NCBI GenBank assembly: GCA_021405325.1
Contig: QWII01000045.1
Span: forward strand, 1-64,000
Origin: Caldilinea sp. CFX5
GTDB lineage: Bacteria; Chloroflexota; Anaerolineae; Caldilineales; Caldilineaceae
Direction: 5' to 3'
DNA length: 64,000 nt
In this document: positions 27,250-35,815 of the stretch, piece by piece
Layout of the letters: every line of letters starts with the position of its first letter
Position numbering within the stretch: the first letter of the stretch is position 1
Notes under the pieces: generated by a model
The model's database searches: none
What the model was told of the DNA's origin: nothing
Seen by the model: only the letters and a program-made list of their open reading frames with translations
Program-made: the position numbers and the translations under genes

Positions 27250-30014
27250 AGTTTAGCGAAGCGCACTAATGCCCAGGCAACAGTCTCTTGCAAAATCGGA
27301 TCGCGACTAGCCTGGAGCGCAGAGATCGCCGGCGTGCAAGTTTGCAACGCCAATTGCCCTGCCCCATAGACGGCGCAGGCGCGCAGCCACGGTTGTGACC
27401 AGAGCTGGTTCGGATCGGCAATCAATTCGGTTAACCATTGGTCGCGCGATAGGGACGCGACCGTTACCTGCTTCGCCAACTGTTCCATACGTTGCGCCGC
27501 CGGCAGGTGAGGATGCAACAGCGGCAGCGCCAGCGCTTTCTCTTCACTGGTTAAGGTGACATCCAGCATCTCTAACGCCAACGCTTGGGCTGCTTCCGGC
27601 CCTGTGCGCATCTGCTGTTCGGCCCGTGTGATCGCTTGCGCTTCATAGCGTAGGGCCAACAGGCGGAAGAGGCTGCTCCGCACCAGGAGCAGTTCATCAT
27701 CCAACGCCCGTTGCAGGTGCGTCAGCGCCGGTTCCGTCCCCAGCGTGTCCTGGCAGCGCAGAATGCGGAGACCGTGGGTTGCCTCGCGCCGGCAACGGGC
27801 CAGCAATGGGGCGGTAGCAGCGCCCGTCGCCCGGTAGCCCAGGCTTTGCAACGCAACCAGAATCGCATAGCCAACCGTGCGGTCAGGGTGATCGAGCTGT
27901 TGCCAGAGCAGTTGGGTCGCCTTTTCGCTACGGGTCTGTCCGCTGATCTGCACCAGGCGCGCCACCTGCTCCGCCGGCAGCGCCACCTGTCCTGTAAGCG
28001 CCTGTCCAACCAACGGCAACAGGGCCGCACCATAACTTTGGAGCGCCGCCACGGTTGCTGATCGTGTTGTCGGGTTGCCCAAATGAGGCAGCAACAGCGG
28101 TAATAGTTCGGGATGACGCACCTGACCCGCGGCCTGGATCGCCGCCAGTTGCACCGCTGTCGCATCATCTTGGAGCAACGGTTGCAAGGGTTGATAGAAT
28201 TGCTGTACGCCCACGGCGCCAATCACCTGCGCCGCTAATTGGCGTTCGACCGGCGCCGCGGCCTGTTGCAGCGCCAGCAGCCGTTCACCGGCCGCCAGGA
28301 TGCCGGGGATGCCGCCGTCGCGCAACAAGCCAACCAGGGCCGCCCTGCGCAACGCGACTGCCGTATCATCCAGATAAGGGGTCAGCGTGGGTAGCGCATC
28401 CCCCTCAGCGAGCGCGGCCAGGGTGCGCAGCGCAACCGCTTTGGCGGCTTCGTCGGTTGTTGTCGCCAGCGCCTTTTCCACCGCCGGCAGGGCCGCTTTC
28501 AGCCGCAACGCTTCAATCCGTTGCAACGCTTCCACCTGAATCGTCGGCTGTGGACTGGTTGCCAGCGCCGGCAGATGCGCGGTCAAGGCAGGGTGTGCGG
28601 CCTGTTGTAAGAGATCCAGGCCCAGCCGCACTTCGGGTAGTTTGTCGCTGGCCAGCAGGCGGGTCACCACGGTCAGCGCCGCCGGATCCTCCAGGTTGAG
28701 GTCGATGGCGGCGCGCTCCTGCAAGGCGCTGGTGCGCAACACGGTGAGCAGACTGGCGGCATAGCCCCGGTAGACCCAGAAGCCCGCCGCCGTCCAGAGG
28801 ATGGTGATCACCAAGGTCAACAGCGCCAGATGAAAAATGGTCAGCGCCGGTATGGCTTGAAAGATGAGCAGAATAACGCCGGTCAAGCCCAACGCCAGCG
28901 GGACGCCAATGCCTTCGACGCCGGTCTGCACCGCCAGTCGTTCCGCGGGCGGCAGCGCTTGATAGGCGGCGTTGAGCGCCGTGCGCGTCGTACCGTCGGT
29001 CAGCGAGATGTCGGCAATGCGGGCGGCGCCGATAAAGAGAAAGAAGAGCAGGCTGGCGGGGCCAAGCCAGAAACCGGCCAGCGCCACGCCCACCAATAGA
29101 ATGCCGACCCCCGTCGGGTTGGCCGTCAAGCCAAAATTCAAACCATAGCGACTGACCAGAAAGCCGGCCAACAGGGCCAGAAAGAGAATATCAACCAGAT
29201 TGAGCAGCGCCGTAAAATTGCCGATAAAGCGGGCCAGTTCGGCGCTATCGGTGTAACGGGCGGCGGCCCGTTCGTAGACCATAAAGTCGATCAACTGGGT
29301 GCCGATGGCCGAGAGCATCTGGTAGAGGAAGATGAGCAACACAAAGGGTTTGCGCAACAGTTGCCCCAAGGGCGCCACCGGTTGCCGACGCTGGGGGCCG
29401 GTCTGGAGCGCCAGTTCGGCAGCAAAGCTGCGACTGGTCAACAGGAGCAGCAAGAGGGTACCGAGGGTGCTGACCAGACCGGTGAGCAGCAGATCGGCCG
29501 GCTGGCTGCTCAGGGCCAGCAACGGCGCCGCCAGAAAACCGCCCACCATAAAGCCCACGGCGAAACCGGCCACCACCCGCGGAAAGAGGCTCTTAATTTG
29601 GCGCACATCAAAGAGTCGCCCCGCCTGACCGCCGATAAAGACAAAGCCGATTTGGAGATAGAGCGAGAAGACAACCAGCAGCACAAAGGCGAGCCACTGC
29701 AACCCCGTAAAGCGGATGCCTGCCCAGGCGATCAGCAAGAGCAACGCCAGCCCGCCGGTGGTATTGATCGCCAGCGTCGGCAGCGACCAACGTTGTTGCA
29801 AAGCCGCCAGTCGATACGAGAGCAGCGCACCCAGCAACGCCACTGTGATATAGACAAAGGGCAGGCGGGCCGCGCCAAAGGCGCTCAGAAAGATGGCGCT
29901 GCCGCTCACAATCAACATCGCCAGGGTGATGCCAAAGAAGAAGGCCTGGCCGGTCAACAGGACGAGCCGTTGGCGGACGCCGCTTGCCTGGGCCGGCAAT
30001 AACCATGCTGCCAT
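27231..30014 (-). CDS. Membrane transporter-like protein with HEAT repeats (split counterpart of 22132-25467)
   Basis: 927 residues. The first 430 hold about 12 membrane helices (GQAFFFGITLAMLIVSGSAI; LPFVYITVALLGALLSYRLA). Residues 440-900 are HEAT-type helices (LTVVTRLLASDKLPEVRLGL; VALRRAALVGLLRDGGIPGI). Architecture and length match the fused protein at 22132, minus the sensor domain, which here is the separate gene 30021-30464 just upstream. AAAGGAG lies 9 nt before ATG 30014, inside the last codons of that gene, so translation is probably coupled. Ends LLDASP-stop within a palindrome. Confidence 0.82.
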   Translation of the reverse strand: MAAWLLPAQASGVRQRLVLLTGQAFFFGITLAMLIVSGSAIFLSAFGAARLPFVYITVALLGALLSYRLAALQQRWSLPTLAINTTGGLALLLLIAWAGIRFTGLQWLAFVLLVVFSLYLQIGFVFIGGQAGRLFDVRQIKSLFPRVVAGFAVGFMVGGFLAAPLLALSSQPADLLLTGLVSTLGTLLLLLLTSRSFAAELALQTGPQRRQPVAPLGQLLRKPFVLLIFLYQMLSAIGTQLIDFMVYERAAARYTDSAELARFIGNFTALLNLVDILFLALLAGFLVSRYGLNFGLTANPTGVGILLVGVALAGFWLGPASLLFFLFIGAARIADISLTDGTTRTALNAAYQALPPAERLAVQTGVEGIGVPLALGLTGVILLIFQAIPALTIFHLALLTLVITILWTAAGFWVYRGYAASLLTVLRTSALQERAAIDLNLEDPAALTVVTRLLASDKLPEVRLGLDLLQQAAHPALTAHLPALATSPQPTIQVEALQRIEALRLKAALPAVEKALATTTDEAAKAVALRTLAALAEGDALPTLTPYLDDTAVALRRAALVGLLRDGGIPGILAAGERLLALQQAAAPVERQLAAQVIGAVGVQQFYQPLQPLLQDDATAVQLAAIQAAGQVRHPELLPLLLPHLGNPTTRSATVAALQSYGAALLPLVGQALTGQVALPAEQVARLVQISGQTRSEKATQLLWQQLDHPDRTVGYAILVALQSLGYRATGAATAPLLARCRREATHGLRILRCQDTLGTEPALTHLQRALDDELLLVRSSLFRLLALRYEAQAITRAEQQMRTGPEAAQALALEMLDVTLTSEEKALALPLLHPHLPAAQRMEQLAKQVTVASLSRDQWLTELIADPNQLWSQPWLRACAVYGAGQLALQTCTPAISALQASRDPILQETVAWALVRFAKLLDASP

Positions 30015-30020
30015 AAGCGC

Positions 30021-30464
30021 TTACTCCTTTGTTGGGTTGGCGGTTGTCACCATCCGGCTTAGTTCCCGAATCCGCCGCGCCAGGGCGCGCATGACGGCCT
30101 GGGCGATTTCCGGGCGCAGCGCCATCACTTCGTCAAAGGGCGTTTTGTCAATGCGAAAGAGCAGCGTAGGCTCCAGCGCCGTAGCCGAAGCCGAGCGGGG
30201 TTCCGGGTCCAGCACTGCCAGTTCCCCCACACTGCGTCCCGGCCCCAGCGTGTTGAGCGTCCGGCCATTGCTGTGGATCCGCACCTGCCCTGCGACAATG
30301 ATGTAGAGACAATCCTCCACCTCCCCCTCGGTGATCAAAGGCGCGCCGGCCGGCACCTCCACCTCTTCCACAATCTGGGCCACCGCCGCCAATAATGCGC
30401 CCGGCGCCCCGGCAAAGAGTTCGATCCCTTGTAAGATGGCAACTTTTTCAATGGTGAGCAACAT
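30021..30464 (-). CDS. Stand-alone cyclic-nucleotide-binding-domain protein
   Basis: 147 residues from ATG 30464 (AAAGGTGG about 6 nt upstream; the in-frame stretch further upstream is palindromic repeat). It is a single cNMP-type beta barrel with GEVEDCLYIIVAGQVRIHS and cassette VGELAVLDPEPRSASA (79-94), retaining the Glu and Arg that contact the cyclic phosphate in known family members. A C-terminal helix follows but no DNA-binding HTH, so it is not a CRP-type regulator. It probably acts with the membrane protein encoded 6 nt downstream. Confidence 0.85.
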   Translation of the reverse strand: MLLTIEKVAILQGIELFAGAPGALLAAVAQIVEEVEVPAGAPLITEGEVEDCLYIIVAGQVRIHSNGRTLNTLGPGRSVGELAVLDPEPRSASATALEPTLLFRIDKTPFDEVMALRPEIAQAVMRALARRIRELSRMVTTANPTKE

Positions 30465-30483
30465 GGGTTCCACCTTTCGCTGG

Positions 30484-30600
30484 GACAGGAGACACGAGAC
30501 AGGAGACACGAGATATAAGGTTAAGTTAACTACTATAAGCCTTTTAATATAGCCTTTTAATCTCGTGTCTCCTGTCTCGTGTCTCCTGTCTCCTGTCTCA
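30484..30600. repeat. Perfect 31-bp hairpin of tandem words (ACAGGAGACACGAG)
   Basis: Arms 30484-30514 and 30560-30590 are exactly complementary; each holds two copies of GACAGGAGACACGAG. Extra CTCCTGTCTC words reach the stop codon of the acyl-CoA dehydrogenase (TGA, 30598-30600 minus strand). The A+T-rich loop (30515-30559) may contain a promoter for the sensor-domain gene, but none is clear. Confidence 0.9.
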
Positions 30601-31791
30601 ACTATACTGCTGTAACACCTGCCGCGCCACCACCCACTTATGCACCTCATCCGGGCCGTCGTAGATGCGGGCGGCCCGTTCGTGGCGATACCAGTAGGAG
30701 AGGGGCGTGTCATCGGTCATGCCCAGGGCGCCGTGGGCTTGGATGGCGCGATCGACGACCTGTTGCAGGACGTTGGCGACAAAGAACTTGATGGTCGAGA
30801 TTTCGACGCGGGCGGCGTAGGCGCCTTCTCTGTCGATCTTCCAGGCTGCTTGCAAGACCAACAGACGGGCGGCGTTGATCTCGGCGCGGCTTTCGGCGAT
30901 CCAGTTTTGGATCGTCTGCTGATCACTCAGCACCGAACGGGAGGAGAGTTTACGGCGAACGGCATAGCGACATAGGAGATCCAGCGCACGTTCACAGATG
31001 CCGATCCAGCGCATACAGTGGTGGATGCGTCCCGGCCCCAGCCGTTCCTGCGCCAGTTGGAAGCCGGCCCCTTCGGCGCCCAGCAAGTTCTGCTGCGGCA
31101 CCCGCACATTGTCAAAGACCACTTCGGCGTGGCTGTTGTGATCACTGCCCGCTTCGCCCATAATCGAAATATTGCGCACCAGGCGGAAACCGGGCGTGTC
31201 CGTCGGCACTAGAATCTGGCTGGCCCGTTTGTGCCGGCTTTCGGCGTTGGGCGCGGTGATCGCCATGACGATGGCAAAGCTGGCGCCGTCGGCGGCGGTG
31301 GTAAACCACTTATGGCCGTTGATCACATAGTCGTCGCCCTCCTTCACGGCGGTGGCGTCCATCAGCGTGGGGTTGGAGCCGGGGTTCTCCGGTTCGGTCA
31401 TGGCGAAACAACTGCGGATGTCGCCGCGCGTCAGCGGTTCCAGATAGGTGCGCTGCTGTTCCGCCGTGCCGAAGTTCATGAGCAGCTCCATATTGCCCAC
31501 ATCGGGCGCCTGACAGTTAAAGGTGTAATGACCCAGCGGTGAGCGCCCCAGCGCTTCGCTGACGTGGGCATACTCAGTCAGGGTCAGCCCCATGCCGCCA
31601 TAAGCCACCGGCAGAAAGGGCGCCCACAGACCAGCCGCTTTGACGTTGGCCCGGTTTTCCGCCAGCGTCGGGACAAGATCCCGAAACTCGCCATTGAGAA
31701 ATTGTGGTTCCAGGGGAATTAACTCCTCTTGAACAAAGCGATTCACCCGTTCAAGGATCGGAAGCAGATGATTAGGTGTGGCAAAATCCAT
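30598..31791 (-). CDS. Acyl-CoA dehydrogenase family protein
   Basis: 397 residues from ATG 31791 (GAGAAA upstream). N-terminal helices, then the flavin-contact segment CFAMTEPENPGSNPT and the middle beta domain (YVINGHKWFTTAADGA). The C-terminal domain has AQERLGPGRIHHCMRW and IQAHGALGMTDDTPLSYWYR, with ARIYDGPDEVHK near the end. This resembles the long-chain/ACAD10-11 type, whose acyl-CoA oxidation passes electrons from FAD to ETF. The substrate chain is unknown. It is separated from its neighbours by a hairpin and a gene remnant, so probably monocistronic. Confidence 0.92.
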   Translation of the reverse strand: MDFATPNHLLPILERVNRFVQEELIPLEPQFLNGEFRDLVPTLAENRANVKAAGLWAPFLPVAYGGMGLTLTEYAHVSEALGRSPLGHYTFNCQAPDVGNMELLMNFGTAEQQRTYLEPLTRGDIRSCFAMTEPENPGSNPTLMDATAVKEGDDYVINGHKWFTTAADGASFAIVMAITAPNAESRHKRASQILVPTDTPGFRLVRNISIMGEAGSDHNSHAEVVFDNVRVPQQNLLGAEGAGFQLAQERLGPGRIHHCMRWIGICERALDLLCRYAVRRKLSSRSVLSDQQTIQNWIAESRAEINAARLLVLQAAWKIDREGAYAARVEISTIKFFVANVLQQVVDRAIQAHGALGMTDDTPLSYWYRHERAARIYDGPDEVHKWVVARQVLQQYS

Positions 31792-31846
31792 AGGTTTCTC
31801 TTTTCTATGGTTATAGGATTGAATGAATAGTTTTTGGATAGTATAA

Positions 31847-32163
31847 CCGAACCAGAGCAACCAGCAAATAGGCTACGCTGATAATCCGGTACACATACAG
31901 GATAAGTATAAGCTTTCGTGGAAGATTGACGAAATTACGGTTGATCACGAGCAGCCCGCTCTGGATAACTATAACCTGGGGCTGCTGACCCTGGTGTTGG
32001 CGGTGGCGCTTGGGTTGGGTGGGCTGGCGCTTAATATTTTGTTGATCCGCTGGGGCTTACAGGAGGAGCGCGACCGGCGGCAAGAGACCTTGACGCAACA
32101 GGTGGGCGTCTCCCGTGGCGAAGCCGCCCTTGTGCAGGAGTTAGCGCAACTGGATCGTTTGTT
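31847..32163 (+). pseudogene. Remnant of a membrane protein
   Basis: Open but startless reading in one frame: VHIQDKYKLSWKIDEITVDH, then a single hydrophobic helix (LVLAVALGLGGLALNILLI) and a charged coiled segment (QEERDRRQETLTQQ). It collides with the 3' end of the histidine-kinase gene. A stop precedes it at 31844. I do not recognise the family. Confidence 0.4.
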
Positions 32164-34047
32164 TCATGTCGTCTGCGTTCCCTTCATGACCAGCGCTTCA
32201 TATAATTGCTCCAGTCGATAAGGTTTGGCCAGGAAAGTGGTGGCCGGCTGTTGCAAGAGACTCTCCGGGACGACGGCATCACTATAACCGGAGGAGAGAA
32301 TCACTTTCACGTTGGCGTTGAGAGCGCGCAGCTTTTGCAGCGTCTCCAGACCATTCATACCGGGCATGGTCATATCCAGCACAATGGCGCTGATCTCCCC
32401 CTGTCGTTGGCGAAAGGCGGCGACTCCTTCATACCCGTTGGCGGCGGTAAGCGTGCGATAGCCAAGGTTATTGAGCATTTCGGCCACTGCCTCGCGCACA
32501 GGATCTTCGTCATCAATGACCAGTACAAGTTGATCCTGCGGCGGATGCTGCTCCGGCAGTGCGATCGGCTGCTCCGGTTGCGGCTGTTCCGGGCTGGCGG
32601 GTAGGTAGACAGAGAACTTGGCGCCTAGACTGGGCTGGCTCGCCACTTGCAGACCGCCCCGTAGCGCCTGGATCACCCCCAGCACAACCGAAAGCCCCAA
32701 CCCATGCCCCCGTTTTTTTGTGCTAAAGAAGGGGTCAAAAATTTTTTCGATCATACTCTGATCCATGCCCACACCATTGTCACTGACCGTCAGACAAACA
32801 TAGTCGCCCGGATTGGGTGGCACGCCGATAAAGGCCGTTGGATCAATCGGGGCGGCCAGGGTAACGGCAGCCGTTTCGACCACAATGTGGCCTGATTCAT
32901 GGTGGATGGCTTCCAGCGCATTAATCACCAAATTCATCAAAACCTGTTGGAGCTGGCTGCGATCGGCGATAATGGCGGGCAATTGCGATTGGAGATCCAG
33001 TTGCAAGCCGGCATTGCGCTGGAGCACAGTTTCCAATAAACTCTGATTGGCCTGGATCAACTGATTCACATCCACCGGCTCCATGTGAAAGGGGGCTTTG
33101 CCGGCATAGGCCAGTAATTGGCGCGTTAAATCAGCGGCGCGTTGGGTCGATTGCATCGCTTTCTCCAGATGTTGGCGCACCTTGGGTTCATCCGGCAAGC
33201 GACGGCGGGCGAGATCGACTTGATTGAGGATGCTGGTCAGCAGGTTATTAAAATCGTGGGCGATGCCGCCGGCCAACAGCCCGATACTTTCCAGCTTCTG
33301 TTTCTGGCGCAGCGACGCCTCGGTGCGGGCGCGTTCACTCATCTCCAGTTGCAATTCGGCGTTGAGTTTGGAGAGCTGGTGGCTGCGTGCTTCCAAATCG
33401 TGTTGGGCTTGGGCCAAGCGCAGATTTTGCGTGTGCAACTCTGCGGCCTGTTGGCGAATGCGCTCGTTGCTCTGAAGAAGCTGGGTCAGGGTGAAATGTA
33501 AAATGAGGGTAGTGACAACAATCGTGGCCAGAACCACGAGTAAATAATCGGAATCAAGCGCCGGCAGTTGGGTAGGGAAGTCACGACTCTGCTCATCAAA
33601 GTAAAGCAAGATCGCCATACTCCCGGTGATGATGGCAAAGAGGATGCTCATTCGGCTACTGAGCAATAAACTACTGAGCACCAGTAGTAAGGGCAGCACC
33701 ATGAGCGCCGGGTTGCGGATCCCCATTTTCGTGAAACTGGCCAAACCAATGGCAATCAATGGCGTCAAAATCATAAAGCCGGCCGCCAGCCGGAGATAGC
33801 CGCGACGGACAAGCAGCAGGAGTCCGAGCAAGATCACGCCACTGCCGACGGGGAGCAGATCGCGCCACTCCGGCTCTCCGGCGCGAACCTCTGCATCAAA
33901 GAGCACAAACGAAAAGGCAATGGGTATACCCAGGAGCAGCAGAGAGTAAAGCTGGCGAGCCAAACGCGCCTCGCCGGGATCGGCTGGCGTCGGCGGCTGT
34001 AAGATCTGGAAGGCAAGCGCCGATAAGCGCTTTCGTAAATTAGTCAT
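32164..34047 (-). CDS. Hybrid sensor histidine kinase/response regulator
   Basis: 627 residues from ATG 34047; an ATG at 34152 is in frame but its extra 35 residues look non-coding. Six or so membrane helices (30-210), a coiled coil (215-275), a histidine box GGIAHDFNNLLTSIL, then N and G boxes (LVINALEA, DNGVGM, GHGLGLSVVLG), and a C-terminal receiver (LVIDDEDPVREA, phospho-acceptor Asp in VLDMTMPGMNG, Lys in FLAKPY). The DFNNLL box marks a family that often works with PAS/REC relays. No cognate output regulator is adjacent. Confidence 0.92.
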   Translation of the reverse strand: MTNLRKRLSALAFQILQPPTPADPGEARLARQLYSLLLLGIPIAFSFVLFDAEVRAGEPEWRDLLPVGSGVILLGLLLLVRRGYLRLAAGFMILTPLIAIGLASFTKMGIRNPALMVLPLLLVLSSLLLSSRMSILFAIITGSMAILLYFDEQSRDFPTQLPALDSDYLLVVLATIVVTTLILHFTLTQLLQSNERIRQQAAELHTQNLRLAQAQHDLEARSHQLSKLNAELQLEMSERARTEASLRQKQKLESIGLLAGGIAHDFNNLLTSILNQVDLARRRLPDEPKVRQHLEKAMQSTQRAADLTRQLLAYAGKAPFHMEPVDVNQLIQANQSLLETVLQRNAGLQLDLQSQLPAIIADRSQLQQVLMNLVINALEAIHHESGHIVVETAAVTLAAPIDPTAFIGVPPNPGDYVCLTVSDNGVGMDQSMIEKIFDPFFSTKKRGHGLGLSVVLGVIQALRGGLQVASQPSLGAKFSVYLPASPEQPQPEQPIALPEQHPPQDQLVLVIDDEDPVREAVAEMLNNLGYRTLTAANGYEGVAAFRQRQGEISAIVLDMTMPGMNGLETLQKLRALNANVKVILSSGYSDAVVPESLLQQPATTFLAKPYRLEQLYEALVMKGTQTT

Positions 34048-34381
34048 CGGCTGCGGTCCGCTCGTGTGCGCTGTTGAAAAATAAGGGCCCGGGAGCTTCG
34101 GCGATGCGCTCACCTCGAAGCTGGAAAGTAGCCTGACATTAGTCGGTGGCATAACCGCCTGATCGCAGGCACAAAGATCAAAGCAAGAATGCCTTCCATC
34201 ATACCATAACGCGAAAAACTACTCAAAAACAGAGAAAGCTTACGCTTTTTTAATCAGTCGTTGTCAAGATGCGATCCGGCGATCATGGAAAAATCAAGTG
34301 TAGATCCCAATCGCGCCTGTCTTAGCAGCACAAGCAACAGGGATTGAATCTGTCGATAGTCATGAAAACTTTGTGGTTATT

Positions 34382-34410
34382 TTCACATTAACCTGTTCCG
34401 GTGCTAAACT
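34382..34410 (+). promoter_or_regulatory. Candidate promoter of the enolase-superfamily gene
   Basis: TTCACA (34382-34387), 17-nt spacer, TAAACT (34405-34410), about 58 nt before the ATG. The rest of the 34048-34467 gap shows no gene or strong repeat. Confidence 0.5.
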
Positions 34411-34467
34411 ATTCTTTATACCGTTACCAGTTACCTACTTATCAATCATGTTGAGGAGAAACCATCC

Positions 34468-35625
34468 ATGAAGATTACTTCGGTTAAAACCGCAGCCACG
34501 CGTGGCCACGGGATGCACCTCTGGGTCAAAGTCGAGACTGACGCTGGGGTGACGGGCCTGGGCGAGTGCGTCCACGGCGGCACGCAGGCCATCGCCATTA
34601 TTCAATACCTGCAACCCAAACTGATCGGGCGCGACCCCTTTGCCATCGACGCGATCTTTGAGGATATGCGGCGCAGCCATGTCTTTGACGGCGGCAATGC
34701 CGGCGCCCTGGTGACGGCGCTCACCGGCATTGAAATTGCCCTCTGGGATCTCAAAGGCAAGGCGCTCAACACGCCGGTGGTCGAGCTGCTGGGCGGCCGC
34801 TTCCGCGACCAGATCCGCGTCTACGCCGACTGCCAGGTCGAGCCGGGCATGGATTTCGACGAAATCAAGAAAGTGGTCGAGGGTGTGGTGGAAAAAGGCT
34901 TTACCGCGCTCAAGATCGACCTGGACATCGGCGCCTACACCACCGGCCGCCAGTTTGATCGCGCCCTGCTGCGTGACAAATTCAACTACACCGCCAGCGA
35001 ACGGGAGCATGAACTGATGTTGGAGATGGTCGATATGGTGACGGAAGCCGCCGGTCCCGATGTCTCAGTGGCGGCGGATGTCCATACCCGGCTCGATGTG
35101 CCCAGCGCCATCCGTCTGGCCCGTGATTTGGAACCCTATCACCTCATGTGGCTGGAAGAGCCGGTGCCGGCGGAGAATGTGGACGCCATGCGCGAAGTCA
35201 CCCGCTCGACCACCACGCCGATCTGCTCCGGCGAAAATCTCTACCTACGTCACGGCTTCCGTGACCTGTTGGAGAAGCAAGCCGTCAACATCATCATGCC
35301 CGACATCCCCAAGTGCGGCGGCCTCTCCGAATGTCGCAAGATCGCCAACATGGCCGAAATCTACTACATTCCCTTTGCCCCGCACAATGTCTCGTCCCCT
35401 ATCGGCACGCTGGCCTCGGCCCATGTCTGCGCCAGCGTCCCCAACTTCCTGGTGCTGGAATTCCACTGGCTCCACCGCGACTACTGGACGACCATCATCA
35501 AGGAAAAAGAGGACATTATCAAAGACGGCTTCATCACCATCGGCGACCGCCCCGGCATCGGCGTCGAACTGGATGAGGAGGTCGGGCGGCAGTATCAATA
35601 TCCGGGGACGAGTTGGTTTGCGTGA
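34468..35625 (+). CDS. Mandelate racemase/muconate lactonizing family enzyme (sugar-acid dehydratase-like)
   Basis: 385 residues; GAGGAG 8 nt upstream. The N-terminal capping domain has TGLGECVHGGTQ. The barrel shows FTALKIDLD (Lys of the KxK-type strand), metal ligands in VAADVHTR, LEEPVP and CSGENLY, and the acid/base His in FAPHNVSSP. This is the galactonate/galactarate-dehydratase-like pattern of the enolase superfamily. It would abstract a proton alpha to a carboxylate, most likely from an aldonic or aldaric acid. A terminator-like hairpin follows. Confidence 0.9.
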   Translation: MKITSVKTAATRGHGMHLWVKVETDAGVTGLGECVHGGTQAIAIIQYLQPKLIGRDPFAIDAIFEDMRRSHVFDGGNAGALVTALTGIEIALWDLKGKALNTPVVELLGGRFRDQIRVYADCQVEPGMDFDEIKKVVEGVVEKGFTALKIDLDIGAYTTGRQFDRALLRDKFNYTASEREHELMLEMVDMVTEAAGPDVSVAADVHTRLDVPSAIRLARDLEPYHLMWLEEPVPAENVDAMREVTRSTTTPICSGENLYLRHGFRDLLEKQAVNIIMPDIPKCGGLSECRKIANMAEIYYIPFAPHNVSSPIGTLASAHVCASVPNFLVLEFHWLHRDYWTTIIKEKEDIIKDGFITIGDRPGIGVELDEEVGRQYQYPGTSWFA

Positions 35626-35699
35626 GCCAAGAACGACCACTACATCCTAAGCAAGATTATCCTAACGGCAAGTAGCGACACCAAGGCTTTCAAAGAAAT

Positions 35700-35746
35700 A
35701 TCCGTCGGGGCGTACCCTTGCGGTCGCCCCGACGGATGTTACTTTT
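35700..35746 (+). terminator. Intrinsic terminator-like hairpin
   Basis: ATCCGTCGGGGCG (35700-35712) pairs perfectly with 35725-35737, followed by GTTACTTTTT. It ends the enolase-superfamily transcript 75 nt after the stop codon. Confidence 0.75.
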
Positions 35747-35815
35747 TGAAAACGCCCAATCAAAGCAGGATTACAAAACAACCGGTCTTTCCACCCTTTT
35801 GCAGGAGATGCCCCC

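Noticed and set aside
34048..34152. Upstream extension of the hybrid histidine kinase
   Set aside because: The extra 35 residues are Ser/Pro-rich with no family match; ATG 34047 directly precedes the helical region.
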